64,000 nucleotides of DNA, from contig OW804094.1 of assembly GCA_942159475.1 (NCBI GenBank), positions 9,679,555 to 9,743,554 of the forward strand, in the 5' to 3' direction. This document shows, in pieces, positions 44,600-54,960 of this stretch. The first letter of the stretch is position 1; each line of letters opens with the position of its first letter. Source of the stretch: Sthenelais limicola. Taxonomy: Eukaryota; Annelida; Polychaeta; Phyllodocida; Sigalionidae. Both the position numbers and the translations under genes were made by a program. The notes beneath the pieces were generated by a model, which was not told where the DNA came from, did not search any database, and was given only the letters and a program-made list of their open reading frames with translations.

Positions 44600-45511
44600 A
44601 AACATTGAGAGATTCTCCATTAAAATGATAAACCTCCTGTATGTTAGGGGGACTGTTTTGCTCATTTTCTGGGGGGCGATGTGAGTTGGAGACGTTTGCA
44701 CGTTCTTCCACCGTCTCAAATTGAAATGGCTTCTTCACTTCTGTATCCACACCGGGTTCCAAGTATAGGAACTCGGAAAGACGCAGATCATCCTTGGGGA
44801 AATGGCCGCGCCCGTCCTGCCCTAAATCAGACTCGTATACGGTTATCGGTTTGGAGAGTCTGCGTCGTTTCGTCAGGGGAGTGACAACAACTTCCTCAAC
44901 CTATATAGAGAAAATGAGAGTGTTATAGCGAATTATGACTATCATAAATCAATATAGGGAAAATGTGCATCATTTTTAATTGAAACTCACAAATTGAGGC
45001 TATTAAAAATATGATATGACATAAATATTAGGGGAGAAGAACATATAGGAATAAATATGAACAGTGTACATATCTGAGCAAAACTCACCTCAGAAACAGT
45101 TGAGACCTTCTCAACCAAATCGTTCCTCTCAACAATTGAAGACGTCGTCTCCTGACGCATAAGAGTTTGAGACCCGGAGGCATTTGCCGCAGCAACTCGA
45201 CTCTTCCTCTTAGATGTCCCAGATGTTGTTGCTTTTGGTGACTAAACAAGCAAAATAAAAGTTGTGTTTGTATAGTGTTTCTCGTACATGTGGCTAACAT
45301 TCACAATAAATGATCTAAATGATGGGTTGGTTTGGGTTTTTTTTTAAAAAAACAAAAAAAAAATGGCATACACAGACATATTGTTATTTATGAAATAGAA
45401 TATGTGAGCTCCACATATGTGTATAATAATCTTAAATAGAAAAACTCACAAACGTTCTAAATAAATGCCCACCCTCACATTCGAGAAAATAGAATAACTT
45501 ACGTTAGACAT
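44600..45511 (-). CDS. 5' exons of an unknown spliced gene
   Basis: The ATG at 45511-45509 begins a 9-nt coding exon (MSN) followed by GTAAGT. Exon 2 (45241-45089, 51 codons, phase 0) encodes SPKATTSGTSKRKSRVAA and a Ser/Val-rich stretch. Exon 3 starts at 44900 with VEEVVVTPLTKRRRLSKPIT, a nuclear-localisation-like basic run, and stays open to about 44605. The N-terminus looks intrinsically disordered and nuclear. It could be the start of the tyrosine-recombinase-like gene further left, but I cannot bridge 44600-43654. Confidence 0.45.
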
Positions 45512-46705
45512 GGTGGTGATGGAGATGCGGAGAATATGAGGTTATATATCCGATTGGGGTGAGTTGCCGCTTTGCACACACAGAAGAGACAGGAGCCAAT
45601 TCCTCTTCAAGTGTAGCGCGAAGATGTTGAATCGCCTTGAGTCAGAAGGTGGATTTTCGAGTGTGTGTTGAGCTGGTGAAGAGGTGTCCTCAAATTTAGT
45701 CTATATTCGAAGTGTGCATGTAATGGTTAGATGACCCTATATATATGCTGCTATCACCCCACACCCCCCACCCTCCCCACTAATCTGGGATTATATATGA
45801 AGTCGCCTCCCTATTCGCCCAACGTTCAAGTGAGAGTGCATATACCCTCCCCTCCCACAACTGTCCCCCTGTCATCGTGTAATTACAAATATGAGACAAA
45901 CTAATACAGTCCATGTCTAAATTCATATTTTCCCCACCCCCCTCTTAATTACCCCACATATTCGCCCACCCTCTCCTACCCAATAGTCCAGTCAAACTAA
46001 AATTTTGCAAGGAACAAATTGCAAGAAATCATTTTTTTGCTGGATCATGTAGGGATGGTAGAGGACATTTACCAAAAAAAAGTCCCGTGCCCTGGGCCTC
46101 TGCAAAGGTTCCCGAAATGGCCACTAGGAGAACCCGTTTTCACTTTTTATTTTATAACCGCCGGAATATGAGATTTAGAGCTTAGGTCATATTAAACCAT
46201 CTTTAGAGGACTTAATACTCTTTCGTTTCATATATAACATGTGTCTCTGGCCTTAATAGTCACTGAGATATGATACCTCAAAAATTAAGTTTTTTTTCGA
46301 AATATTTTGTTATCGTCAATCAACTGGAAACATTTCATAGATGACGAATAGTAGCAGCCTAGGACTTATTAAATGGTTTGTAGGATATAAAGAGAGCTTT
46401 CATATGAGCTATAATCCACGCTTTAATCAGGAGAATTCGATTTTCTAGAAATTTTTTCCTGAAAAAATGTTGATCAATTATTTTTCCCTTTTATGATATT
46501 TTTTTTTAAAAACACTCCATGTGTCCCCCTTATATTTTATATCGATAAAATGTCATTAGAAACCTTCATATATATGACAAACCAATATGCATTCATTTAA
46601 GAGTGATAATTAGACATACAACAGACAGCCACCAAGAAAGGAAGATATTTTCTTGCTGCCACCTGGGAGTACCAGGGAAAGTTTGGCTGTGGCTCAAACA
46701 GAACT

Positions 46706-47410
46706 TTGGATCAGGAAGGCGTGCTAGGAGTTCTGAGGTGGACGCCAGGAGGTCATAGGGAGTGGAGAGCATACGTTCCACCATCAGCACAGTATCTCGT
46801 CGAAATGCATGAGAGGCCTTTAGGAGGCCATCTCGGGAGAGATGAGACATTGGATAAGGTCAGGATATTCACCCGCCCTCTCTACAGACGTGGGGCTGTA
46901 TGTGGCTACCTGCACAGCCTGTTAGAGGAGGACACCTCCAACCAGAGGCAGGAGGATGCCACAGGCAGAGAGACCATTGAGAGGGCCCTGGGAGGAGATA
47001 AGATGGCGATGGACATAACTGGCCCTTTTCCAAAGACTCCTTGAGGAAATTGATATGTGCTGGTAGTGTGTGACCTGTTCACACGATGGGTGGAAGCGTT
47101 TGCCATACCTGACTTCACAGCTAAAACAGTGGCTGAGGTGGTAGTCACAGAGGTTGTATGCAGATATGGAACACCACTTATCTGGCATACAGACCAGGGG
47201 CGAAATTTTGAATCCAACCTATTCAATGAAGTTGGGGGTTTGGCACACCCACTCCACTCCATACCACTCCAAACAGGGTTGTCAAGCGGCTTAATAGAAC
47301 TCTTGGAACCATGATGTCGGGGCTAGTAAATGAAACACACACAGATTGGGATAATTACATCAACTTTCAGACGAAACTTCTTAGCCCTAGGTCGAGAGAT
47401 GAATATGCCC
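46706..47410 (+). pseudogene. Ty3/gypsy-type integrase remnant
   Basis: The plus strand reads EMHERPLGGHLGRDETLDKV (HHCC-side histidines), then KMAMDITGPFPKTP. After a stop it reads YVLVVCDLFTRWVEAFAIPD, WHTDQGRNFESNLFNEV and, in another frame, RLNRTLGTMM. The Asp of DITGP/CDLFTRW and of HTDQG belong to the DDE core of gypsy integrases (also used by Ginger transposons). Stops at 47041 and frameshifts after 47220 disable it. It lies wholly inside the long-TIR element. Confidence 0.65.
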
Positions 47411-47848
47411 TGGGATGTGGCTTATGGAAACCCCCCAGGCCAGTGAGCAGAGACCACCAATTGCGTAGACCTGAGGTCATGGGAGAATATTCAGAGACAT
47501 GGGAAAGAAGCAGGTCTGTGCCTGCTATTAATAATAATAATAATAGATTTTTATTTCCATATTACATTTGCAACAATTGTCATACAATGTAGAATTAAAA
47601 GAGAGAAACCTATGGAAAGAGGAATAATCTCTGTGACAGTCACAGCTCTTCCGAATATCCCTTAAATTTTGTTTTATTTTGCTATCCCTATTATTTGTAC
47701 ATCTATTTCTAGTTAAAATATAGACAGTGTCTAATATTGGACCTGCCTGCTACATATTACAAAATAAAGTAAAAGCAAGGCAAAACTAAGTGAATAAAAT
47801 GAAGGGTGTCTCAGGACTTTTCCCAGCGCCAGCAAACTAGCTGAACAC

Positions 47849-48590
47849 GTGAGGACACATCAGAACCTTACAATGGGGAAAAAGTGTGGAGACTGTGCAA
47901 AGATTTTTAGGACTGGCCGCCAACAGAATATGAGAAATCATAGGAGGACAGCACATGGAGATAGCATGGAAGAGGACGTAGCCATGTCTGATGTGTTGGT
48001 CATAACCTGTCGGAGAGGGAGGGTTGCTACTCCAGAGGAGCAACACCTGTCTAGAATTGGTTTCAGGAATGCACCACCCACAGCAGCTGACGCCATTCCT
48101 GCTCCTCCTTTTACATCTCCTCCAACTAAGATAAGGTGCAGGTGCTACCAGCAAAAGACAGAGGCATTGTCTCCAGGAGGAGTTGGATCAGATGCAATGG
48201 TACCTGAGATTGTGAGGGGAGAGGTAAGAGTAGTTCACAAGGACATTATGATGTGTGTAGATGGCGAGAAATGCAGCTGGGAATACCAGCTCCCACCAAT
48301 CAGACACCTATGCTCACCACTGAGATGGTGTATCAAGAAACCACAATTGCTGCTCCGGTTAGCGATGTAACTCTAGCAGCACAGGGGCTGTGTGGACTGA
48401 GGACCCCCTCCCCCTCTCTGTCTGCAGAAGATAGCCAGCTCTCTCACAGAGCCAATATGAAGAAAGTGGTGGAATGGTTGGATTCCAATTTATTACGAAA
48501 GCACGCCACCAGCTCGGATAGCACAAGTTCAACAGGTAGTGTCCAAGGGGAAGAGTCAGGACAGTTGCATACGCAACAGTAACCACAATA
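47849..48590 (+). CDS. C2H2-like zinc-finger frame inside the long-TIR element
   Basis: An open frame from an ATG near 47873 encodes KKCGDCAKIFRTGRQQNMRN followed by HRRTAH, a CxxC-x14-HxxxxH finger, then a Pro-rich and Cys-containing region (TKIRCRCYQQK). A second frame overlapping from 48253 continues to 48582. One frameshift or a small intron near 48340 probably joins them. DNA binding is inferred from the finger. Confidence 0.4.
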
Positions 48591-48689
48591 CCCATTGTTA
48601 GCATTGTCGTTTCCAAACTCATTAGCATTAACCTCAAGGCTCTGATTGGGTCTCGTTACCATTAAGCCATTACCAGAAGCAGGTACAGT

Positions 48690-49215
48690 ATAGCACGATG
48701 TGCACACACAAGCACACCAAGAAGAACTCTCAATCAGATATAGCCACTTTTACAAGTACAGACAGTTCCAAAGAGGAAGTACACAATGCCAGCATTAATA
48801 TAATGGTCAAGGTTCATAAAGGCAGGAAAGGAGATCAAGACCTTGATAAACCATGCTACAAGAAGTACAAGGAGAAAAAGAAAACCAGTACATTCATACA
48901 CCTTAAGGACTTGCCCCCTACCAAAGCTGCCATGTCCAGGCATTCAGAAAGAGTGTATTGTCAGGTTCAGGAATAGACAGAAAACGACGTAGATCCTGCT
49001 GACTGGGGATGGAAACTAGTTAATGGTCAATATGAGCCCATACCTACAGATATGCCTGTGGGACCTCCAGAACTGCTCAAATCAGTCAAATTACACAACA
49101 TCTGATTGTGCTGGGGCCAAGTGTACATGCAGGAAACATGGCCTTAACTGCTCTCCAATGTGCAAGAGCTGCCAAGGATATGCTTGCCAAAACAGTAAGA
49201 ATAAAGTGAGAATAA
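48690..49215 (+). CDS. Cys-rich CXC-like segment inside the long-TIR element
   Basis: Around 49095-49190 the plus strand reads CAGAKCTCRKHGLNCSPMC then KSCQGYACQN. The spacing resembles the short CXC/CRC-type motif found near the C-terminus of several invertebrate transposon-associated proteins. Upstream frames to 48976 are Lys-rich (KYKEKKKTSTFIHLK). A stop separates the two, so exons or decay must be assumed. Confidence 0.4.
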
Positions 49216-49906
49216 AGAGGATGAGCTTGAATTTAATGACATTTAATTATTTCTATTCTATATTATGCTTCACATCTAAGCAAGGGTTGTACATAATAAC
49301 AGAATATAGCTACTATAACTTCATATAAGGTATGAACTTGAAAGAAAGAATTTTGAATGAATATATGTTGTATTTTTGCATTTTTGCATTAAAATCCAAG
49401 ATGGCTGCCATTTGGGTCATTGAATGACAATGGATATTATTTCTAATATGATATGAGATATAATCATTGATAACACAACATATAATGACAGTTCTGATAT
49501 AAAATACAGTGTAAATCAAAGTTGTGGTTAATCTTAAATATTTACTGATTTAGCGGAATTACTGCCCGATCATGCTTAAAACACACAGTGTGTTCATATG
49601 ACTGTAGATTTTTTAACTGAAATGGAATAATTAAGAGTGTCTACACATATTAAAAGTTTTCTAAGTGGATTGTGTTCAGAAAAAATCCATATTAGAAATG
49701 ATACATTCATTTTCACCTCAAAAATCGAAAAATTTCAACTTTCGGGTGGCCGCCATTTTGGATTTTGGGCATCTCTGGTCTCAATAAAGAATGAAGCCCA
49801 CCAATAGGTTCTTGGGCACTCAAAACAGAAAGATTGATGCCTTCAATTAAATATTATGAAAATTATAGCTGATATATATGGAATTTCTCCATTTCCCACC
49901 AAAATC
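49216..49906. other. AT-rich interior next to the right TIR
   Basis: I see no gene here. The interval contains short near-repeats (AAAATCCAAGAT, GCCATTTTGGATTTTGGGC) and leads directly into the right long TIR. Confidence 0.4.
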
Positions 49907-50416
49907 CAAGATAATCGATCAACAGTTTTTTGGGGAAAAAAATTCTAGAAAATCGAATTCTCATGATAAAAACATAAATTATAGCTCAAATGAAAGGTCA
50001 CTTTATTCCCTACAAACAATTTAATAAGTCCTAGGCTGCTACTATTCGTCATCTATGAAATATTTCCAGTTGATTGTTGATAACAAAATATTTCGAAAAA
50101 AACCTTAATTTTTGAGGTATCATATCTCAGTGACTATTAAGGCCAGAGACACATGTTATATATGAAACGAAAGAGTATTAAGTCCTCTAAAGATGGTTTA
50201 ATATGACCTAAGCTCTAGATCTCATATTCCGGCGGTTATAAAATAAAAAGTGAAAGCTGGTTCCCCTAGTGGCCATTTCGGGAACCTTTGCAGAGGCCCA
50301 GGGCACGGGACTTTTTTTTGGTAAATGTCCTCTACCATCCCTACATGATCCAGCAAAAAAATGATTTCTTGCAATTTGTTCCTACCTTTGCCCAAATTTC
50401 ACTTAGATTGACTGGA

Positions 50417-50905
50417 CTACAACTCCATCTTCCCCTCCACTTGAAGTGTCATAATACTCGTTGAATGGTTCTCTATATGTGGAAGCATTTCTAGGGAAAT
50501 TATCAACAGGCTTCGCCCCAAACACAAATTTTTCACACATTTGAGTGCATATGCCTCCTGCTTTAATACAATATCCTTTATACGTCGTTCTACATCCCCA
50601 ATTCTCTCTAAAATGTTTGTGAGAATATCAACAACGTGTCCATTGGCTCTAATTCTACGTTTGGCTATTGCACATCCTGATGAGTATTTCAAATGCTCGA
50701 CAGCGGGGATATCACTCTCCTCCCAAGAATGTAATACTACTCCACAATTATAGCACGAGTAAGACCCTGATGCTAGATGGAATAATCCATTATACACCAT
50801 TTCATCCACATACATGATATGCCTTGCTCCTTCATATGTCCTCCGTCTCACCTCAATATCCCCATATCGAGGGAATTTGGGTGTTAAAAGCGCGCCTGCA
50901 TCCAT
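50417..50905 (-). CDS. Small BIR-domain (IAP-like) protein, C-terminus cut by a transposon
   Basis: The ATG at 50905 (MDAGALLTPKFPRYGD) opens a 162-codon intronless frame. Residues about 20-85 form a BIR: Cys51 and Cys54 in YSCYNCGVVL, WEESD, then His71 and Cys78 in VEHLKYSSGC, with a T-E-A-----D segment upstream. BIR domains bind zinc and, in IAPs, caspases or partner peptides. No RING follows. The stop codon TAG is the first three bases of the adjacent long-TIR element. Across that element the frame would have run only about ten codons further, so the loss is small. The compact, intronless style shared with the 151-aa neighbour is unlike the spliced genes around it; origin from a DNA virus or large transposon is possible but unproven. 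Confidence 0.65.
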   Translation of the reverse strand: MDAGALLTPKFPRYGDIEVRRRTYEGARHIMYVDEMVYNGLFHLASGSYSCYNCGVVLHSWEESDIPAVEHLKYSSGCAIAKRRIRANGHVVDILTNILERIGDVERRIKDIVLKQEAYALKCVKNLCLGRSLLIISLEMLPHIENHSTSIMTLQVEGKMEL

Positions 50906-51259
50906 CCTCTCCCTCTCTTCCCAAAGAAGTGAAACCCACCCAGTACCCAAAATAAACACCAGCGTGCTAAAAATCGTAATTCCCCACTAAAAATGTCCAC
51001 ACGACGTGACTGTTATGTATACGATCTTAGAATCTAATCCCCTACCCCACTTTAACCCATTGTTACGCGCAATCGAACCCCTTTATTCTTGACCCCTGTT
51101 ATAAACTCGCCTCCCCTTTAATCCACATCACCTAAAATATAAAAAAACCATTAAAATGAAGCAAACTATAATATAAACTAGTAAAATATATGTGGAAACA
51201 TATTGAAGATAAAACATGTGAAAAGTTCAATGAAATATATTACATCGGTTTGAAGTATT

Positions 51260-51715
51260 TTAAAAAAACTCACCAGCCAAACTCCCTGGATCTAAACAGC
51301 GTAAAACTGTATCCATTTTAGAAATAAGTTTCCGGCACTCCCTCTTGTTGAAATCAATTTGCATGTCGGCGTTACAAAATGTGACCAAGTGTTTGTCACT
51401 GTCCGCTCTCTTTACCTTCCACTCGCCCACAGTGATTGAAGCCCCGTAATCAGCCGAACACAGGGGTATTAGCATGCGCCTCCGCTCACTCAATTTAACA
51501 AAACTTTGATAGTCGAGACCTCGTAAAGTGATCCCGAAAATTGTGGCCACAAACTTAAATTCAGGTTTTTTTCCACACGTGTATTTTGCTGCACAAACTT
51601 CCCACCTCGCACTGAGCTTCCACCGTATTGATAAAAACGCCTGACCACTCCCCAAGCGAATTGCGGCTACTGTTCCACCGTTTAAATGAGCGGGGTTAAA
51701 CATTGGTGAAGCCAT
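51260..51715 (-). CDS. Intact 151-aa unknown protein upstream of the BIR gene
   Basis: The ATG at 51715 (MASPMFNPAHLNGGTVAA) starts an uninterrupted 151-codon frame ending GSLAGEFF. It is basic, with KFVATIFGITLRGLD in the middle and HLVTFCNADMQIDFN later, suggesting two similar strand-rich halves. I do not recognise the family. It reads in the same direction as the BIR gene, 354 bp from that gene's start, and neither has introns. Confidence 0.5.
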   Translation of the reverse strand: MASPMFNPAHLNGGTVAAIRLGSGQAFLSIRWKLSARWEVCAAKYTCGKKPEFKFVATIFGITLRGLDYQSFVKLSERRRMLIPLCSADYGASITVGEWKVKRADSDKHLVTFCNADMQIDFNKRECRKLISKMDTVLRCLDPGSLAGEFF

Positions 51716-51729
51716 GATTGTATACGTCA

Positions 51730-52370
51730 AAAAAGCTCTCTAATCGTGTATCCCTAATAAAGTTGTTTGCAAGTATAATCTCGGCAATCAAGAGCCCACC
51801 CCTTTATACCCACATGTGTACCCCCATAGCATTGACACACCCTTTCCCGCCATAACTCTAATGCCAACCAGAAATTAATTCCAAATGCGTTAACACCCTT
51901 CATAGCGCACCAGTGTTTCGCATATATGCTGAATAGGGATACAGACGCACTTCCATCTGAGCAAAATGCAAGGTGCGAACATCAATATGCGCGAGTGTTA
52001 ACAACCTGCAAACAAGAGGCGATGACACTCGCTCCCCCACACCATCACAGCTTACACATAGGATGTTTCCTAAATTTATTTTTAAGGATATATACCTCGA
52101 ATGGGATGATGCAAGTGGGTGGAACTCGCTAGCTCAGCAGGTCCCTCCCTCAATCCCAGGTTGAGGAAAACGCTTTTACATAACGCTTTCATAGTGAAGT
52201 TAAATCCCTGTTATGGATCTTTTCCCCACCCACTTTTAAATAAAAGAAAAAGACTGTCCTGACCTGGGATCGAACCGGGAACCGTTAGATTTATCAGGAC
52301 GTCTATGAATAGAAGGGTGTGTATAACAAGATGGTTATTAAAGGGGGGTCAGGGGTATCCATCAAGAGCA
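51730..52370. repeat. tRNA-like fragments
   Basis: The plus strand at 52129-52140 reads TAGCTCAGCAGG, a pol III A box, with no matching cloverleaf. On the minus strand, 52294-52257 contains GGTTCGATCCC (B box) in a plausible T arm followed by GTCAGGACA like an acceptor 3' strand, but the D arm and anticodon arm are missing. These look like tRNA-derived SINE pieces or tRNA pseudogenes. Confidence 0.35.
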
Positions 52371-52379
52371 AGAGCATGT

Positions 52380-52690
52380 GGAGTGTGCCACCTACTAAGT
52401 GTGATGTAGCCCCTTGCAGTGGCTCAACCTGGTGGATGGGCATGGAATTAACCCCACCCCCATGCAGGGGAGACACTTAGTGGTGGGGGAGTGACACCAA
52501 AGCTCCATGCACTGGTGACCCCTAGTGTGTGGGGGTTACATTAACCCCACCCCCATGCAGGGGTGCCACCTAGTGAGTGGGGTGTGATACTGAACCCCCA
52601 TGCGGTGGCCCCACCTAGTGGGCGGGGGTAGAATTAACCCCACCCCACCCCCATGCAGAGGCGCCACCTAGTGGGTGGCGGCAGCGCCAC
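52380..52690 (+). repeat. GC-rich minisatellite, unit about 46 bp in 93-bp dimers
   Basis: ATTAACCCCACCCCCATGCA recurs at about 52446, 52540 and 52632, and CATGC with a GTGGGGG-type segment recurs about every 46 bp. The tract lies between tRNA-like fragments and a LINE remnant. Confidence 0.75.
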
Positions 52691-52729
52691 TGCACCCGAA
52701 GCGTACCCGACAGAGACAAATGACTCTCA

Positions 52730-53280
52730 CTACACTACTGATAACGCGTCCACAGTCCCTCTCTCAGAAAGGTAACCAAACTGGGTCCTACATATTATAT
52801 TGTTAGCTAGATAATGATCTTGTAATCTGGAAGTAACAATTTTTTCTAATAATTTTCCGACTCCTTGAATTAATGTGATGGGCCTAGTGTCATGTACCAT
52901 TTTTGGAACCCCAATTTTTGGTATAACCTTACATATACTATTTTTCCAATCATTAGGGAAGACTCCTGTATCTAAAGAGGTGTTGAACAAATGAGTAACT
53001 TGTTTCTTTAATATTGTGAGACCGTCCTTGTATAATTTGCTATCAATTAATGAGCATCTTCTGTTGCTATTTAGGGAACTTTCCAATTGTTCCACAGTGA
53101 TGCTTCATCGATCGCATATTCCTTCCATTCATGTAAGTCCCCTTCTTCAAAGGGATTAGTGCACTCGACCTCGAACCTTGTATTGTTTTCCGGTCTCGGA
53201 TTAGCCGGGTCTGTGAATGCTTTCCCCGCACCATGAGCGTCAACCAAACTATTGAAAAACACCTTTCTATTCTCCATATT
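52730..53280 (-). pseudogene. LINE reverse transcriptase fragment
   Basis: Frame 53095-52730 contains LFNTSLDTGVFPNDWK, PKMVHDTRPITLIQGVGKLL and NNIICRTQFGYLSERGTVDA, the fingers region (W+---+-P--K, RPI-L-----K--E, Q-G---G--T-DA) of a CR1/L2-type RT. The catalytic YADD part is missing on its left, where the minisatellite begins. Frame 53277-53071 upstream may be joined host or element sequence. Confidence 0.65.
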
Positions 53281-53339
53281 GCACTCAGATTCTCAACAAA
53301 ATATGGAATATCTCGAAAAGTTCATCAAATAACACTTAC

Positions 53340-54160
53340 AAAATTAGACCACGGTCTCAAGAGTCCACTCCGCCTCCTCGTGCCTCAATATTATGATAAT
53401 TCCATTAGTGCTTCTCACAAAATTTGTTCGATTTCCAGGAGCCTGGTAACACATGTCCATCCCCCCTCGACGAGAGACTACCAACATACCAACTGTAATG
53501 ATGGAAATAAGGCAACATACGGTTGAAAGATTCCAGATGAAGGTCCCATAAACCATCACGATAACTATGTGTCAGCATGAGAAGAATTGAAACCATTTGC
53601 AAATAGTGCTACAAGAACAAGAAGTTAGGGTTGTCTTTGGGGTTCATTTGGGCAAACTCCTCACGAATATCCTGAATATCAATTTGTTCAAATATTGATA
53701 TCAGTTTGTGACTTTTAGAGGAAGACATAATTTGATGATACAAACCACTGTGCCTTTATGAGATGAAGTCGCAGAGGTCAGGAAGGACAAGTCGTCATAT
53801 TACTTGGAATGTAATCTTGTGTGCTCTCATACCCTGGCTGTAAGCTTTTCCATTAAGGCCATGCTCAGCTGTATTTTGTCCGAGGAGGCCACTGTCCACC
53901 CAAGCATCAGTTAACCATATACCTGGTTGACCAATGACCTTTAGAAAATTCATGGCAATATGTAAGCCACCAAGCCTAATGACCAACTTACGGTTGTATT
54001 CTGGTGTTAGCCATTTAATTTCAAGCAGTTTACAATATAGCGCTTGGTCAACTGTAATGACTGTGTGTCTCATACCAAGTTTTTCTGCAACAAACATACA
54101 TCTTTTAACAACTATGTTTAGTGTATCTAGTTCATGTGCAGGTGCTTGAATGATGGGCAT
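53340..54160 (-). pseudogene. Member of a multi-copy invertebrate family of unknown function
   Basis: Frame 54160-53795 (PIIQAPAHELDTLNIVVKR, TVITVDQALYCKLLEIKW, IRLGGLHIAMNFLKVIGQPG) is open. To its left, frames reading MVSILLMLTHSYRDGLWDLH and FNRMLPYFHHY continue after frameshifts. I know this combination (an AP--E--T, DQ-+Y, RLGG-H segment followed by W-LHL---R-MLP-F) from very many copies in cnidarian, mollusc and fish genomes, where it behaves like a mobile-element protein. Function unknown. The copy is disrupted. Confidence 0.45.
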
Positions 54161-54960
54161 ATATCCAACTTTGGTAATAGGAGACTTGTTTGTAGATATC
54201 TTTTCATTATATTCTGTCCAGCCATGTCTTTCATCCTCATTTTCCTGCTCATAAATGAAAGCTAAATCTCTTGCAGGAGCAGATTTTGCTTTCGATCCAC
54301 TGGGAAGGTACCAGTTGCTTTCAATCCTATCAAAGATTAGAACGCCCCTACCCGGGATGATTTTTTTTCCCGCAAATATATTTATTCAGGAGAATTTTTA
54401 CATAAATTACAGCACGCTCATCCGTAGATTAATTTTCGTTCTGCCCTGAGATTACTATTTCAATTTAAACATATTGAGAGAGGGCATGATGTTGGATTAA
54501 AAAACATATTCATATATCAGTAAATATACATTTCATTTCAAGTGGTGAGAGACATGGGATGAGGTGTAATGAGGGTGAAGGTGATTTGTTCCAGGCTATT
54601 CAAGTACATTTCGTTTACAAGAGGTGTGAGAGGGGAGGTGGTGATTTTTTAACAGTACTCACCGGTTTTACTTGTATTACACGTGATATGTTACAATTAT
54701 ACATAAAATCGTTAAGTGGTAACAGATCATGGTGCATGTATATAAAGTAGTTGGCCTTGTGATCATCGGTCCAGTTTAGTGTAAACAGAGGCCAGGAATA
54801 GGTCAGATACATATATACACATACAAGTTTGATTGTTATGCCCAGCTGACAGCTGCATAACAGGTATTACATAAGCAAGCAGAGTAGACAACAAACATAA
54901 TATACAAGTAGGCACAATTATGGTGCGTCATAACACAATCAAGTCATCAGCAAGGGGGAA
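54161..54960. other. No gene; probable LINE 3' UTR at the right
   Basis: The interval is AT-rich with no supported frames. From about 54780 rightward it is plausibly the 3' UTR of the minus-strand LINE whose ORF ends near 54966. Confidence 0.35.

Larger units (their letters stand above)
45984..50419. mobile_element. 4.4-kb element with TIRs of about 500 bp
   Basis: The left arm 45984-46477 is repeated in inverse at 49907-50419, about 90% identical apart from small indels; both begin TAGTCCAGTCAA. CAA flanks both ends (45981-45983 and 50420-50422), consistent with a 3-bp target duplication. The interior holds degraded gypsy-like integrase sequence and two Cys-rich plus-strand frames. Superfamily unassigned; the coding content may be captured rather than the element's own. 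Confidence 0.8.

Noticed and set aside
46005..50390. Solo LTR pair of a retrotransposon
   Set aside because: The two about 500-bp repeats are inverted, not direct, so they are TIRs of a DNA-type element or foldback.
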